From the NCBI GenBank assembly GCA_947177515.1, contig CAMWUU010000121.1, positions 1 to 9,163 on the forward strand: DNA of 9,163 bases, written 5' to 3'. The notes beneath the pieces are model-generated. The model saw only the letters and a program-made list of their open reading frames with translations, searched no databases and was not told where the DNA came from. Shown here piece after piece: positions 1 through 6,657 of this stretch (the stretch's first letter is position 1; each line of letters starts with the position of its first letter). The translations under genes and the position numbers were made by a program. Origin of the DNA: an uncultured Lachnospiraceae bacterium. GTDB taxonomy: Bacteria > Bacillota > Clostridia > Lachnospirales > Lachnospiraceae.

Positions 1-1320
1 ATTATACCCATACAAAAAGCGCTCCACCCCGCTGTAATCCTGCAAAACCATTGCACAGAGCAGTCCGGCGGCGGATTCTGCTATTTGGAAATTATTTCCA
101 TCACCATCCGTCAAACGCCAGGAGGCAAACTCCATATAATTGCGCAGGCAGGCTTCCATTTTTTCATGTTCTTCCGGTGTAAAAAACGAATAAAGTAAGT
201 CGTAACAAACCGCGACACGGTTAAAAAACTCCGCCTCCTGCACCCATCCTGCATCCTGTGCGCGATGCACCTTAAAATCACCTCTGGCATACTCGAAAGC
301 CGTTTCAATAAATTCGAAATAGGATTTCTTCGTTGCAAGATACCCCTTTTCTTTATCTAACAGCCCATAAAAAAAGTCCATGGCCTTTTCTTTATATGCT
401 TCCTCACCCGTTATCTTCCAAGCCACCACGGCTGCAAAAAGGTAATTCTGGACATAGGACGGATACACACAATCCTCCCTCCCAGACGGTGCTAACACCT
501 CCCAGTTTTTTGCTGCCTGCAAATATTTATTATCGAATGCCCGGCAAAGGCTTTCACTTGATAAGATTGCCCGCCGCCGTTTCTCCCACTGCTTCCTAGT
601 CAGAAGAAGATACGGGTGCCCCCGCCGTTTCACAGTCGAGAATACAAGCTGCTTTTCCTTAATTCCCTCCCCATCCGGAACGAAAAGAAAACGGCTTTTT
701 TCAAGCCCTCCCGCGGGGATATCTTCCGTCACCAAAACCTTAATCATATACTCCCTGCACTCCCCTGCTTCAAGCAATAAATAAGGTTCATATTCCACTG
801 GAAGACATTCCTTTCCATATCTGCATTGGCGGATATTGACAAACCTTTTTTTAGCTGCCCGGTTCTTTACAAGGACGGGATATTCCACCCATTCCCCCGC
901 ATTCCCTGCCTTCGCATCCTGCGCCGCACACACGGAAAAATCACCCATTAAATCCGCTTCCATTCCTTTTATACATACTGTGGCACCTTGTTTTAACCGC
1001 ACCGAAACGCCATCCACATAGTTTAAAAACGCGCGGACCATCTGCCGGAAATCAAACTGCCCAAAAGGAATTTCCAGGCTATGCACACCCTTTCCTACCA
1101 CAAAGACACTCCCCGCAACAGCGGGAAAAAACTCCGGGCGCGCGATACAAAGCGGATAAATTGTTACCTCAAGTTCCGCCATCCCCTCTGTAAGAAGTTC
1201 CACATAAAGTCTTATTCCCTCCTGCTTTGAAAGATCGGTAACCTCAGGCAATGTACAACGATATTCCTCTCCCGCTGCATCCAATTTTACCAAAACTTCC
1301 TCAAATAAAGTCTGCTTCAT
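1..1320 (-). CDS. Heparinase II/III-like polysaccharide lyase, N-terminal part (cut by window edge)
   Basis: An uninterrupted reading frame of 440 codons runs from ATG at 1320 to the left edge, so the C-terminal part is missing. Residues 1-225 look like a beta-rich accessory domain without a signal peptide. From about residue 234 the features of the alpha/alpha-toroid of heparinase II/III-like lyases appear: GHPYLLLTRKQWEKRR (234-249), resembling the HPRLLLT opening common in these proteins; YDLLYSFFTPEEHEKM (373-388); and DGDGNNFQIAESAAG (405-419), which corresponds to the NNW...GG segment carrying the Asn of the active site. Phe replaces the usual Trp. Such enzymes cleave uronate-containing glycans by beta-elimination. 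The lack of a signal peptide suggests a cytoplasmic enzyme acting on imported oligosaccharides. GGAGGG at 1324-1329 supports the start, with a tight spacing of 3-4 nt. The gene follows a terminator, and I see no clear promoter of its own. Family membership is fairly likely; substrate is unknown, and the beta-sheet domain with the Tyr/His catalytic residues would lie outside the window. Confidence 0.72.
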   Translation of the reverse strand, partial: MKQTLFEEVLVKLDAAGEEYRCTLPEVTDLSKQEGIRLYVELLTEGMAELEVTIYPLCIARPEFFPAVAGSVFVVGKGVHSLEIPFGQFDFRQMVRAFLNYVDGVSVRLKQGATVCIKGMEADLMGDFSVCAAQDAKAGNAGEWVEYPVLVKNRAAKKRFVNIRQCRYGKECLPVEYEPYLLLEAGECREYMIKVLVTEDIPAGGLEKSRFLFVPDGEGIKEKQLVFSTVKRRGHPYLLLTRKQWEKRRRAILSSESLCRAFDNKYLQAAKNWEVLAPSGREDCVYPSYVQNYLFAAVVAWKITGEEAYKEKAMDFFYGLLDKEKGYLATKKSYFEFIETAFEYARGDFKVHRAQDAGWVQEAEFFNRVAVCYDLLYSFFTPEEHEKMEACLRNYMEFASWRLTDGDGNNFQIAESAAGLLCAMVLQDYSGVERFLYGYN

Positions 1321-1416
1321 TTTCCCTCCATTTGATCTGGCAGCAAAGCGTACTTCCCCGCCCATTTATTTTCCACTATCCCAAAAATCTTTGAGGATAC
1401 CCATGTAAATTGCACT

Positions 1417-1447
1417 AAAAAAGGCTGCCGCAAAGCACCAGCTTTTT
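1417..1447 (-). terminator. Rho-independent terminator after the beta-helix gene
   Basis: Read on the minus strand, an A5 run and arm GCTGGTGC, loop TTT, arm GCGGCAGC are followed by C and T6. The stem has eight positions with one G.G mismatch and one G.U pair. It lies about 80 nt after the stop of the beta-helix gene and 100 nt before the lyase start. The A-run on the other side could let it work on both strands. The rest of the 203-nt gap (1321-1523) holds a weaker hairpin at 1491-1510 and the lyase ribosome site; I see no convincing promoter in it. Confidence 0.68.
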
Positions 1448-1490
1448 AAAGGATATATCCTGCGCAATCTGCATTCCATGAATCCTGTCC

Positions 1491-1510
1491 AAAAGCCCTG
1501 CTTTGCAGGC
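1491..1510 (-). terminator. Weak hairpin with T4 tail just after the beta-helix gene
   Basis: Read on the minus strand, GCCTGC, loop AAA, GCAGGGC (one bulged G) is followed by TTTT, 14 nt after the TAA at 1524-1526. The short stem and short T-run make it a weak terminator or a 3'-end-protecting hairpin upstream of the stronger terminator. Its 13-base core recurs after the binding-protein gene. Confidence 0.35.
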
Positions 1511-1523
1511 AGCCCTCCCATTA

Positions 1524-3034
1524 TTATTCAAATACCACCTTCTCCGCAAATTCCCCAATATGGATATTGCCTTCCTCCGGACAGGTAACATGCTTTCCGC
1601 GCACATACAAGTCTTTAAACCGGACATCCACAACTTTCCTTGTTTCATCAAAGCCCCGAATCTCGGAGGTAAACTCACCACTCCCGGTATAGCGGATATT
1701 CTCAAACCGGATGTTCTCCACCCAGTTTCCTGGGATTGGGTTATATCTTTTGTTCCATTTTACCTGGATATCAAGCAGTTTTCCCCGCTCAAACTGTTCT
1801 ACCCGGATATTTTTGTAGGTAACATTCTTAATGGTATTCCCATCCCCCGCGTTGATGCACAGACAGCCGAGATAATCATCCTGCGGCTCATGGTGTTCAG
1901 AATATCAATATTCTCAAACAGGACGTTCTCGATTGTATTCCCGCCATTGCCGGAATCGCCGTGGATACCAATGTTCGTAGGGTGCGCCACATCCGCCCAG
2001 AGCACACAGTCCTTCACCCGCACATTGCCGGAATCCCCAAGATATTCATACCTTCTTCCATATACCGTAATACAATCGTCGGAACTGCGCAGGAACACAT
2101 CCTTTATCAGGACATTCTCGCAAGCCATCATATTGACACCCACGCACCATCCCATATGTGAAAAACCACGGACATCCTCGATTACAATATCGTAGACACT
2201 ACCCAGATGGATAATATTATGGGTCGGGTTTAAGATTGTAACCCCTTCAATCAGCACATGGGCAGAATTATTTACCTCAACGCCGCGCAGGAAACTCTCT
2301 TTCTTCATGTAACCTAAGTAAATCACCCCGCGCCCGCTGATCGAAACATACTGCTCATTCGTAATCCGGAAAGAGCCAAGGACAACCGCCCCGCCCTCGA
2401 TCTGTATCTGGACATGGGAGGGTACATCAAAAATATTTCCCTTAATATAATGCAGCCCCGCCCCAAAATACAAAACCGCACCCTTCCCAACCGCCCGCAG
2501 GCGCTCTGAAAGTTCCGCCGGGTCATGGACGGCAATCCCTTCCATGGAGATGCCATCCCCCAGTCCTTCCTCATTCTCCACTGTCATCGCCCAGGACTCC
2601 TCCGGGCGGCTTAACTGTCCGCCCGCAAGGAATACCCGCTTTCCATCTTCCTTCAAAGTATTCAGATATACTTTTGCTTCCCCCGCCACTAGGTGGAGGT
2701 TGTGGAAGCGGTCACCATTGATTTCAATCGAAAGTTTGGCCGGCTCCGAAAGGAAAAAGGAAATTGTATCCTTCTTCCTCCGATAATGTACCTGCCTGGA
2801 TGCAGGCCGGATATCGACAGTGTCCACGCTGCATCTTAAACTGGTGATCTCGCATTCCACCACGCCTGAAAAATCAAAGTATACATAGGAGGCCACCGAA
2901 ACATGATGCATCTCTACCCTGACAGAATAAGCCTCCGCCTCCTGCCATTCCCCGCCCCTTGTGCGAAGCCTGATCCTGAAATCCTGACTTTTGATAACTC
3001 CCTGTGGAATCGCAAAAAGCTTCAACCGATCCAT
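1524..3034 (-). pseudogene. Parallel beta-helix glycosidase-like protein (GH28/GH49-like), frameshifted
   Basis: Restoring one base near 1898 gives a continuous 503-residue protein; as written, the frame breaks after codon 379 (Leu) and stops near 1799. At the break the expected path is DIL then EHHEPQDDYLG, which is encoded in the next frame and continues to TAA at 1524-1526. Residues 1-140 form a beta-sandwich-like N-terminal domain (SGVVECEITS, LSIEINGDRFHNLHL) resembling that of GH49-type enzymes. Residues 160-500 show the repeating IENV/FENI rungs of a right-handed beta-helix. RSSDDCITVYG (316-326) matches the paired catalytic Asp of GH28-like enzymes, and GIHG (356-359) resembles their GHG motif. 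The position expected for the NTD aspartate, 21 residues before the DD, is Val298, so activity as a classical polygalacturonase is doubtful. There is no signal peptide, so a cytoplasmic role is inferred. ATG at 3034 is preferred over ATG at 3058, because the promoter would start the transcript almost at the latter. It may be a real pseudogene or a sequencing error. Confidence 0.78.
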
Positions 3035-3047
3035 TGCGTCCTGTCCT

Positions 3048-3053
3048 CTCCTT
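3048..3053 (-). promoter_or_regulatory. Ribosome binding site deciding the beta-helix gene start
   Basis: AAGGAG lies 13 nt before ATG at 3034, slightly long spacing, with a further GAGG nearer the start. It lies inside the extra coding stretch that an ATG at 3058 would add. The alternative site, GGAG before 3058, falls between the -10 box and the expected transcript start and so would probably not be in the mRNA. Confidence 0.55.
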
Positions 3054-3066
3054 TGCATTTGTCTCC

Positions 3067-3094
3067 ATTATAACCCATATCCTAAATAATACAA
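3067..3094 (-). promoter_or_regulatory. Sigma-A-type promoter for the beta-helix gene
   Basis: On the minus strand a -35-like TTGTAT (3089-3094) is followed after 16 nt by a consensus -10 TATAAT (3067-3072). Transcription would begin near 3060, about 26 nt before the preferred ATG. This gives the beta-helix gene its own start of transcription, separate from read-through of the transporter operon. The -35 box is imperfect (4 of 6), in keeping with a promoter that needs an activator. Confidence 0.62.
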
Positions 3095-3101
3095 GGGGAT
3101 T

Positions 3102-3122
3102 CAATTGATATAAAATCAATTG
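3102..3122 (-). promoter_or_regulatory. Perfect 8-bp inverted repeat upstream of the promoter (likely operator)
   Basis: Half-sites CAATTGAT (3102-3109) and ATCAATTG (3115-3122) are perfect reverse complements around a 5-nt spacer. The element ends 7 nt upstream of the -35 box. No T-run follows it on the minus strand, so it is not a standard terminator. Its position suits binding of a dimeric activator, or a repressor; which regulator binds cannot be told from the window. Confidence 0.6.
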
Positions 3123-3140
3123 CCCCCTGCAAAGCAGGCA
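3121..3140 (-). terminator. Weak hairpin after the binding-protein gene
   Basis: A CCTGC / GCAGG stem with a three-base loop (core 3126-3138) extends by two more pairs across a G-bulge. It lies about 20 nt after the binding-protein stop and is followed by AT-rich sequence without a clean T-run. It could partly end the transporter transcript or protect its 3' end. Its outer bases overlap the edge of the inverted repeat at 3102-3122. Confidence 0.3.
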
Positions 3141-3160
3141 TTGATCCGCCGATAAGGAAA

Positions 3161-4609
3161 TTATCTCCCCATTTTCTCCACAAGTTTGTCGTTGTAGGCT
3201 TTTACCTCGTTTGTTACAACATTCTTGTAAGTATCTACGATGGTCGCTGCTGGTGTACCTTCTTTTGCCTCTGCTTCGCCGTAATCCATAGTTACACCCT
3301 CATACAGATCGTTGTTCTTTCTCTGCGGAATACTCTTTGACATGCAGTCATAGTAAAGTGTAATTTCATCCGCTGTCATGTACAGTTCCTGTTCTGCCTT
3401 TAACCCCTTCTGATACTCGTCGAGAATCATTGCTGCAAGCACTGCGCCGGCAAGCGGGTTCTTCGAGCCATTCGGGATAGCATAGCCATTATCCCAAACT
3501 GGGGTTGTTGCCATGGAACCATCCATTGTTGGCAGCGGCACAAAGCTGGTATCCGTATTGTTGCCAAGGATCACACCGTTCTCGTCGCGATTTGCGAGCT
3601 GCTCATGGTTGATGGCTTCAATGTACATCGCGCCGATTCCAAGCCATCCATCATTGCCTTCTGCACGTGCCTGGATGGTTTCAAGGTTTGTAATAAACTC
3701 AAAGTATTTTAACATGTTCTCATCGCCCCAGTTGGACTGTAAGAAACCATTTCCTACTTCCTGGATGCCAACAATACCGCTTGCATAAGCAAAGTTCTGC
3801 AGTTTGTAGCGCGGCCCTAAGCCCCACTGGTCAATCGCGCCATCGCCGTCCGTATCAACCGTCAACAGGTCGCAGTACTCAATAAATTTATCCCATGTCC
3901 ATTCACCCTTTGCGTAGAGTTCGCCAGGTGTTTCCAGACCGTTCTCCTCAAACATCGGAATATAGTAAGCTACCAGGTACGGCTTCGTCCTCGCACTGTT
4001 CGTAAATACATAGTAATCATCACAGTACTGGAAATTCTTCATCGAAGCCTCATCCATAAAGCTGCTGCCAAGATCCTTCTGAATAAATTCCGTGATCGGC
4101 TGGAAATAATTCTTCGTTACGTAGCTTGGGAAGCAGGCATTGCCCTCCGTAAAAATTAAGTCGGACGGCGTTCCTGCTGCAAGGTTCTGCTGCATGGTTT
4201 CAATCCCCTTATTCCAGCCAATCGCATTGACTGTAACAGTGCCCTCCCCATACTTCTCCTCGTAGCGGCGGATGGCTGCCATCTCAAAACTGTCCCTGCC
4301 GTCCGGATTCCAGTAATGGTCAAACACGACATTCGGGTTATCCAAGTGGTCAATCTCAAGCAGGCTCTGATATCCCGGTTCATCCGTATTTCCAGGATCT
4401 TCCTCTGCCTTCGTCGGCTCCGGCGTGGATTGGCTTTCCGCCTTGGTCGGTTCCGGAGTTGGCTGTGGTGTGCTGGTTGCCTGCGTCCCGCCGCTTGTTG
4501 GCTGTGGAGTCGGGGTAGTATCCGAATTTCCCTCATTCCCGCACCCGGTCAACATTCCGGTGAGCATGGCTGCCGTCAACGCTGTACTTAGTAATGCTTT
4601 CTTTCTCAT
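3161..4609 (-). CDS. Sugar ABC transporter substrate-binding lipoprotein
   Basis: A 482-residue extracellular solute-binding protein of the family 1 carbohydrate type. The start at 4609 gives a classic lipoprotein signal: MRKK, a hydrophobic stretch, and lipobox LTGC with Cys23 as the lipidated residue. A 23-residue upstream extension to 4678 would spoil this and lacks the ribosome site. Residues 25-80 are a Pro/Thr/Glu/Lys-rich spacer lifting the domain off the membrane. The binding domain (about 85-482) has typical features: VFDHYWNPDG near its start, NLAAGTPSDLIFTEGN, the Trp/Tyr-rich YAKGEWTWDKFIEYCDLL, and VWDNGYAIPNGSKNP near the hinge. It should capture an oligosaccharide and deliver it to the two permeases encoded just upstream. 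The gene is separated from them by 108 nt with a stem-loop. The substrate cannot be read from the sequence; the neighbouring beta-helix and lyase genes hint at a uronate-containing glycan. Confidence 0.92.
   Translation of the reverse strand: MRKKALLSTALTAAMLTGMLTGCGNEGNSDTTPTPQPTSGGTQATSTPQPTPEPTKAESQSTPEPTKAEEDPGNTDEPGYQSLLEIDHLDNPNVVFDHYWNPDGRDSFEMAAIRRYEEKYGEGTVTVNAIGWNKGIETMQQNLAAGTPSDLIFTEGNACFPSYVTKNYFQPITEFIQKDLGSSFMDEASMKNFQYCDDYYVFTNSARTKPYLVAYYIPMFEENGLETPGELYAKGEWTWDKFIEYCDLLTVDTDGDGAIDQWGLGPRYKLQNFAYASGIVGIQEVGNGFLQSNWGDENMLKYFEFITNLETIQARAEGNDGWLGIGAMYIEAINHEQLANRDENGVILGNNTDTSFVPLPTMDGSMATTPVWDNGYAIPNGSKNPLAGAVLAAMILDEYQKGLKAEQELYMTADEITLYYDCMSKSIPQRKNNDLYEGVTMDYGEAEAKEGTPAATIVDTYKNVVTNEVKAYNDKLVEKMGR
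4403..4459 (-). repeat. 33-nt direct repeat in the lipoprotein linker (TPEPTKAE)
   Basis: Residues 51-69 of the binding protein contain TPEPTKAE twice with an 11-residue period, flanked by PTPQPT-type segments. The two DNA copies differ at several third positions, so the repeat is kept at the protein level and is not a very recent duplication. It belongs to the disordered spacer between the lipid anchor and the binding domain. Confidence 0.7.
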
Positions 4610-4616
4610 GATAATT

Positions 4617-4624
4617 CCTCCTTT
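4617..4624 (-). promoter_or_regulatory. Strong ribosome binding site of the binding-protein gene
   Basis: AAAGGAGG on the minus strand lies 7 nt before ATG at 4609, near-ideal spacing. It fixes the start at the lipoprotein signal sequence and suits the high synthesis usual for binding proteins. Confidence 0.85.
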
Positions 4625-4650
4625 AAAAAATAAATCTGTTTCCTTGTATA

Positions 4651-4674
4651 TTTTTAAGGGTTTCCCCCTAAAAA
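4651..4674 (-). other. Intergenic stem-loop with GAAA tetraloop before the binding-protein gene
   Basis: On the minus strand, arm TTTTTAGGGG, loop GAAA and arm CCCTTAAAAA form a 10-bp stem with one G.U pair and a GNRA-type loop. It sits 27 nt upstream of the ribosome site in the 108-nt gap after the second permease. The T-run is on the 5' arm, so on this strand it is not a normal terminator. An mRNA-stabilising or processing role, raising binding-protein output over permeases, is the likeliest reading. I see no clear sigma-A promoter in this gap. Confidence 0.55.
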
Positions 4675-4717
4675 CCAAAATCGAAATATTCTCCCACCCC
4701 TATACTCCTCTTACATT

Positions 4718-5728
4718 TTAACCTTTGATTCCGGACGACTCCACGCCCTCCACAAACCAACGCTGTGTAAAAATATAGATCATCAGTACCGGCAGGATAA
4801 ACAGCAGGACGGACGCGTAGGTAACCCCCATCTGAAACGGCAGGTTTGTCCTGGTCGCGATATCGTTTACCATACCATCCACTGCAAGCTTTAACCGAAC
4901 CGCAAGCGGCTGGTAATTCTGCGGGAAAAATGTCCTTGTTAGTGTGTACTCATTCCAGTGCCATACCAGCGAGAACAAAAATACGGTAAGAATAGATGAT
5001 TTCGCGTTTGGCAGCATAATGCGCACAAAAGTTTTGATGCTGCCACAGCCGTCTATTTTAGCCGCCTCCTCAAGCTCCTTCGGGATATTGCGGAAACACT
5101 GCCTGAACAGATAGATAAAAATTCCAGAGCGCAGCCCCACACCAAAAAGCGAAGGAATCCAAAACGACCATCTTGTATCAATCAAGTTTTTGGCAAATTC
5201 TGTATAGTTTTTGCCCGTAACCATACCAAGAAGCCTGCTGATACCGAAAAAGTCAAAAAACCGGTACTGTACGAACGACGGCAGGAAAATAATCTGCGTT
5301 GGTACGATAATCGTTAAAATAACCAGCAAAAACAGCGGCTCCCTAAGTGGGAAACGGAATCTTGCAAATCCGTATCCCGTCAGCGCACACACGATAATCT
5401 GTATCGCGGCACAGCTAAGCCCCAAAATCAGGGTATTGGCCAGGGACGGCCAGAATTTCAAATATTCTAAGGCATTCTTAATATTGTCTAAGGTAAGCGA
5501 TTTCGGAATCCAGATCACACTTAGATCCTGATACTGGATGGTCGGCATAAAAACCTTTGAAATCACCTGCAAAAGCGGGTACAAAATCACGAAGCCCAGC
5601 CCAAAAATCAGCAGGAAACGGCAGATTGCCCAAACATATTGCCCCACCTTATAAAGTTTTTTCTTTTTGATACGGAGCTTTTTTACACTGCCTGCCCGCA
5701 CTTTCCTGTCCGCAATTATATTTTCCAT
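4718..5728 (-). CDS. Carbohydrate ABC transporter permease (second subunit, UgpE/MalG type)
   Basis: A 336-residue membrane protein with about six transmembrane segments (roughly 33-55, 97-118, 131-153, 190-210, 244-262, 303-322). The cytoplasmic EAA loop is complete: EEAAKIDGCGSIKTFVRIMLP at 220-240, with EAA, the invariant Gly227 and the closing LP. This loop docks on the ATPase. The C-terminus RWFVEGVESSGIKG is typical of this subunit. The protein is longer than the usual 275-300 residues, through a Lys/Arg-rich N-terminal tail (1-30) and an enlarged loop at about 155-190. AGAGG lies 5 nt before the ATG, and the upstream permease stops 20 nt earlier, so the two are co-transcribed. No ATPase gene is present; importers of this class commonly share an MsmK/UgpC-type ATPase encoded elsewhere. 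Confidence 0.93.
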   Translation of the reverse strand: MENIIADRKVRAGSVKKLRIKKKKLYKVGQYVWAICRFLLIFGLGFVILYPLLQVISKVFMPTIQYQDLSVIWIPKSLTLDNIKNALEYLKFWPSLANTLILGLSCAAIQIIVCALTGYGFARFRFPLREPLFLLVILTIIVPTQIIFLPSFVQYRFFDFFGISRLLGMVTGKNYTEFAKNLIDTRWSFWIPSLFGVGLRSGIFIYLFRQCFRNIPKELEEAAKIDGCGSIKTFVRIMLPNAKSSILTVFLFSLVWHWNEYTLTRTFFPQNYQPLAVRLKLAVDGMVNDIATRTNLPFQMGVTYASVLLFILPVLMIYIFTQRWFVEGVESSGIKG

Positions 5729-5748
5729 AGCTACCTCTTTTCCTGTAT

Positions 5749-6651
5749 CTAAGCTTCATTAACATAGAATACATGTTTTGCCGTAACCGCGTACACAAGG
5801 ATAATAATCAGGAATGCCACCAGACAGTACGACAGGCCAAGCGCCGAACTTCCGCCAAGATTCCCCCTGAGGGAATACTCCTCGTAGATAAACTTGATCA
5901 TCACATTGGAAACATTTGTAAATGAATCAATCAGCGAGTAGACGACAACAACAAGTGTGATCGGCGATATCCGCACCCAGGTGATTTTCCAGAAGCATTC
6001 CCATGCGGTTGCCCCCTCGATCTGCGCCGCCTCGTACTCCGAGGATGGTATCCCCTGAAGTCCTGACAGGTACAGAATAATCTGTATCCCAGACATCCAG
6101 ACAATATCAAAAATCCGGTTTGATATCTGTGTGAAAATATCAACAATCCCCATCGGAAGCCCTGCGTTGCTAAGGACATCCGCCACACCATTGCTGGAAA
6201 ACAGATAAGTATTTTCCGTTTCCATCGAAGTATCAAGCCCGTAAGAGCGGAGTACCTGGATGGCGATTCCCGACGTGATAATAACCGGCAGGAAAAACAG
6301 CGCCCTCGCAAAGGTGCGGCCTTTGAATTTCTGGTTCAGCACAATGGCGATAAAAAGGCTGAAAATCACACAGATTGGAACCTCGATTATAAATTTTGAT
6401 AAACCCGGCCAAACCGTGCTGTCAAAAAAGTAAATATCATCGCGGAATTTGTAAATAAAGTTTTCAAACCCGACAAATTCATAGATCATCCCGTCCGGTG
6501 TAATGCTCATTTCCTGGAAAGCATAATAGAACGCCATCCCGAGAGGTCTTAAAAAAAGGAAGATAAGCCCAACCAGCCAGATGGAGATAAACGCGTATCC
6601 GGTTCTGGCTTCCCGTCTGCGCATCCTGTTCAGTTTCTTTTTGCCAGCCAT
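5749..6651 (-). CDS. Carbohydrate ABC transporter permease (first subunit, UgpA/MalF/LplB type)
   Basis: A 300-residue membrane protein with a basic N-terminus and about six transmembrane segments, the first at 17-38. The family's extracytoplasmic sequence after TM1 is seen (FYYAFQEMSI, VGFENF), as is FARALFFLPVIITSG at 114-128. The EAA loop EYEAAQIEGATAWECFWKITW (205-225) keeps EAA and Gly213, but the usual LP at its end is replaced by Trp-Val. It forms the membrane channel with the next gene's product. GGGAGG at 6661-6666 overlaps the last codons of the DUF5696 gene, whose stop lies only 6 nt before this ATG, so translation of the two is likely coupled. Confidence 0.93.
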   Translation of the reverse strand: MAGKKKLNRMRRREARTGYAFISIWLVGLIFLFLRPLGMAFYYAFQEMSITPDGMIYEFVGFENFIYKFRDDIYFFDSTVWPGLSKFIIEVPICVIFSLFIAIVLNQKFKGRTFARALFFLPVIITSGIAIQVLRSYGLDTSMETENTYLFSSNGVADVLSNAGLPMGIVDIFTQISNRIFDIVWMSGIQIILYLSGLQGIPSSEYEAAQIEGATAWECFWKITWVRISPITLVVVVYSLIDSFTNVSNVMIKFIYEEYSLRGNLGGSSALGLSYCLVAFLIIILVYAVTAKHVFYVNEA

Positions 6652-6657
6652 ACCCGT

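Noticed and set aside
1348..1416. Promoter for the lyase gene
   Set aside because: A TTTACA box is present after the terminator, but no acceptable -10 box lies 16-18 nt downstream; not supported well enough to list.
1524..1721. Separate small gene encoding 65 residues (MENIRFENIRY...)
   Set aside because: Its ATG is an internal GTG-GAG-AAC context variant read only by frame choice: the same reading frame continues upstream without a stop to the frameshift at 1898, so it is the C-terminal end of the beta-helix gene.
1890..1905. Programmed ribosomal frameshift in the beta-helix gene
   Set aside because: A -1 shift would be needed, but the sequence around CTG-AAC holds no slippery heptamer and no obvious stimulating structure; a deletion or sequencing error is simpler.
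1503..2195. Open frame of 230 codons on the plus strand
   Set aside because: It lies antisense to the beta-helix gene, its protein shows no domain-like pattern, and it has no ribosome site. The minus strand encodes clear beta-helix rungs throughout.
4651..4674. Terminator ending the permease transcript
   Set aside because: On the minus strand the 3' arm ends in A5, not T-run, so the hairpin lacks the tail needed for Rho-independent termination.
4425..4721. Plus-strand open frames over the start of the binding-protein gene
   Set aside because: They are antisense to the Pro/Thr-rich linker, whose biased codons keep the opposite strand open; no ribosome site or recognisable protein.
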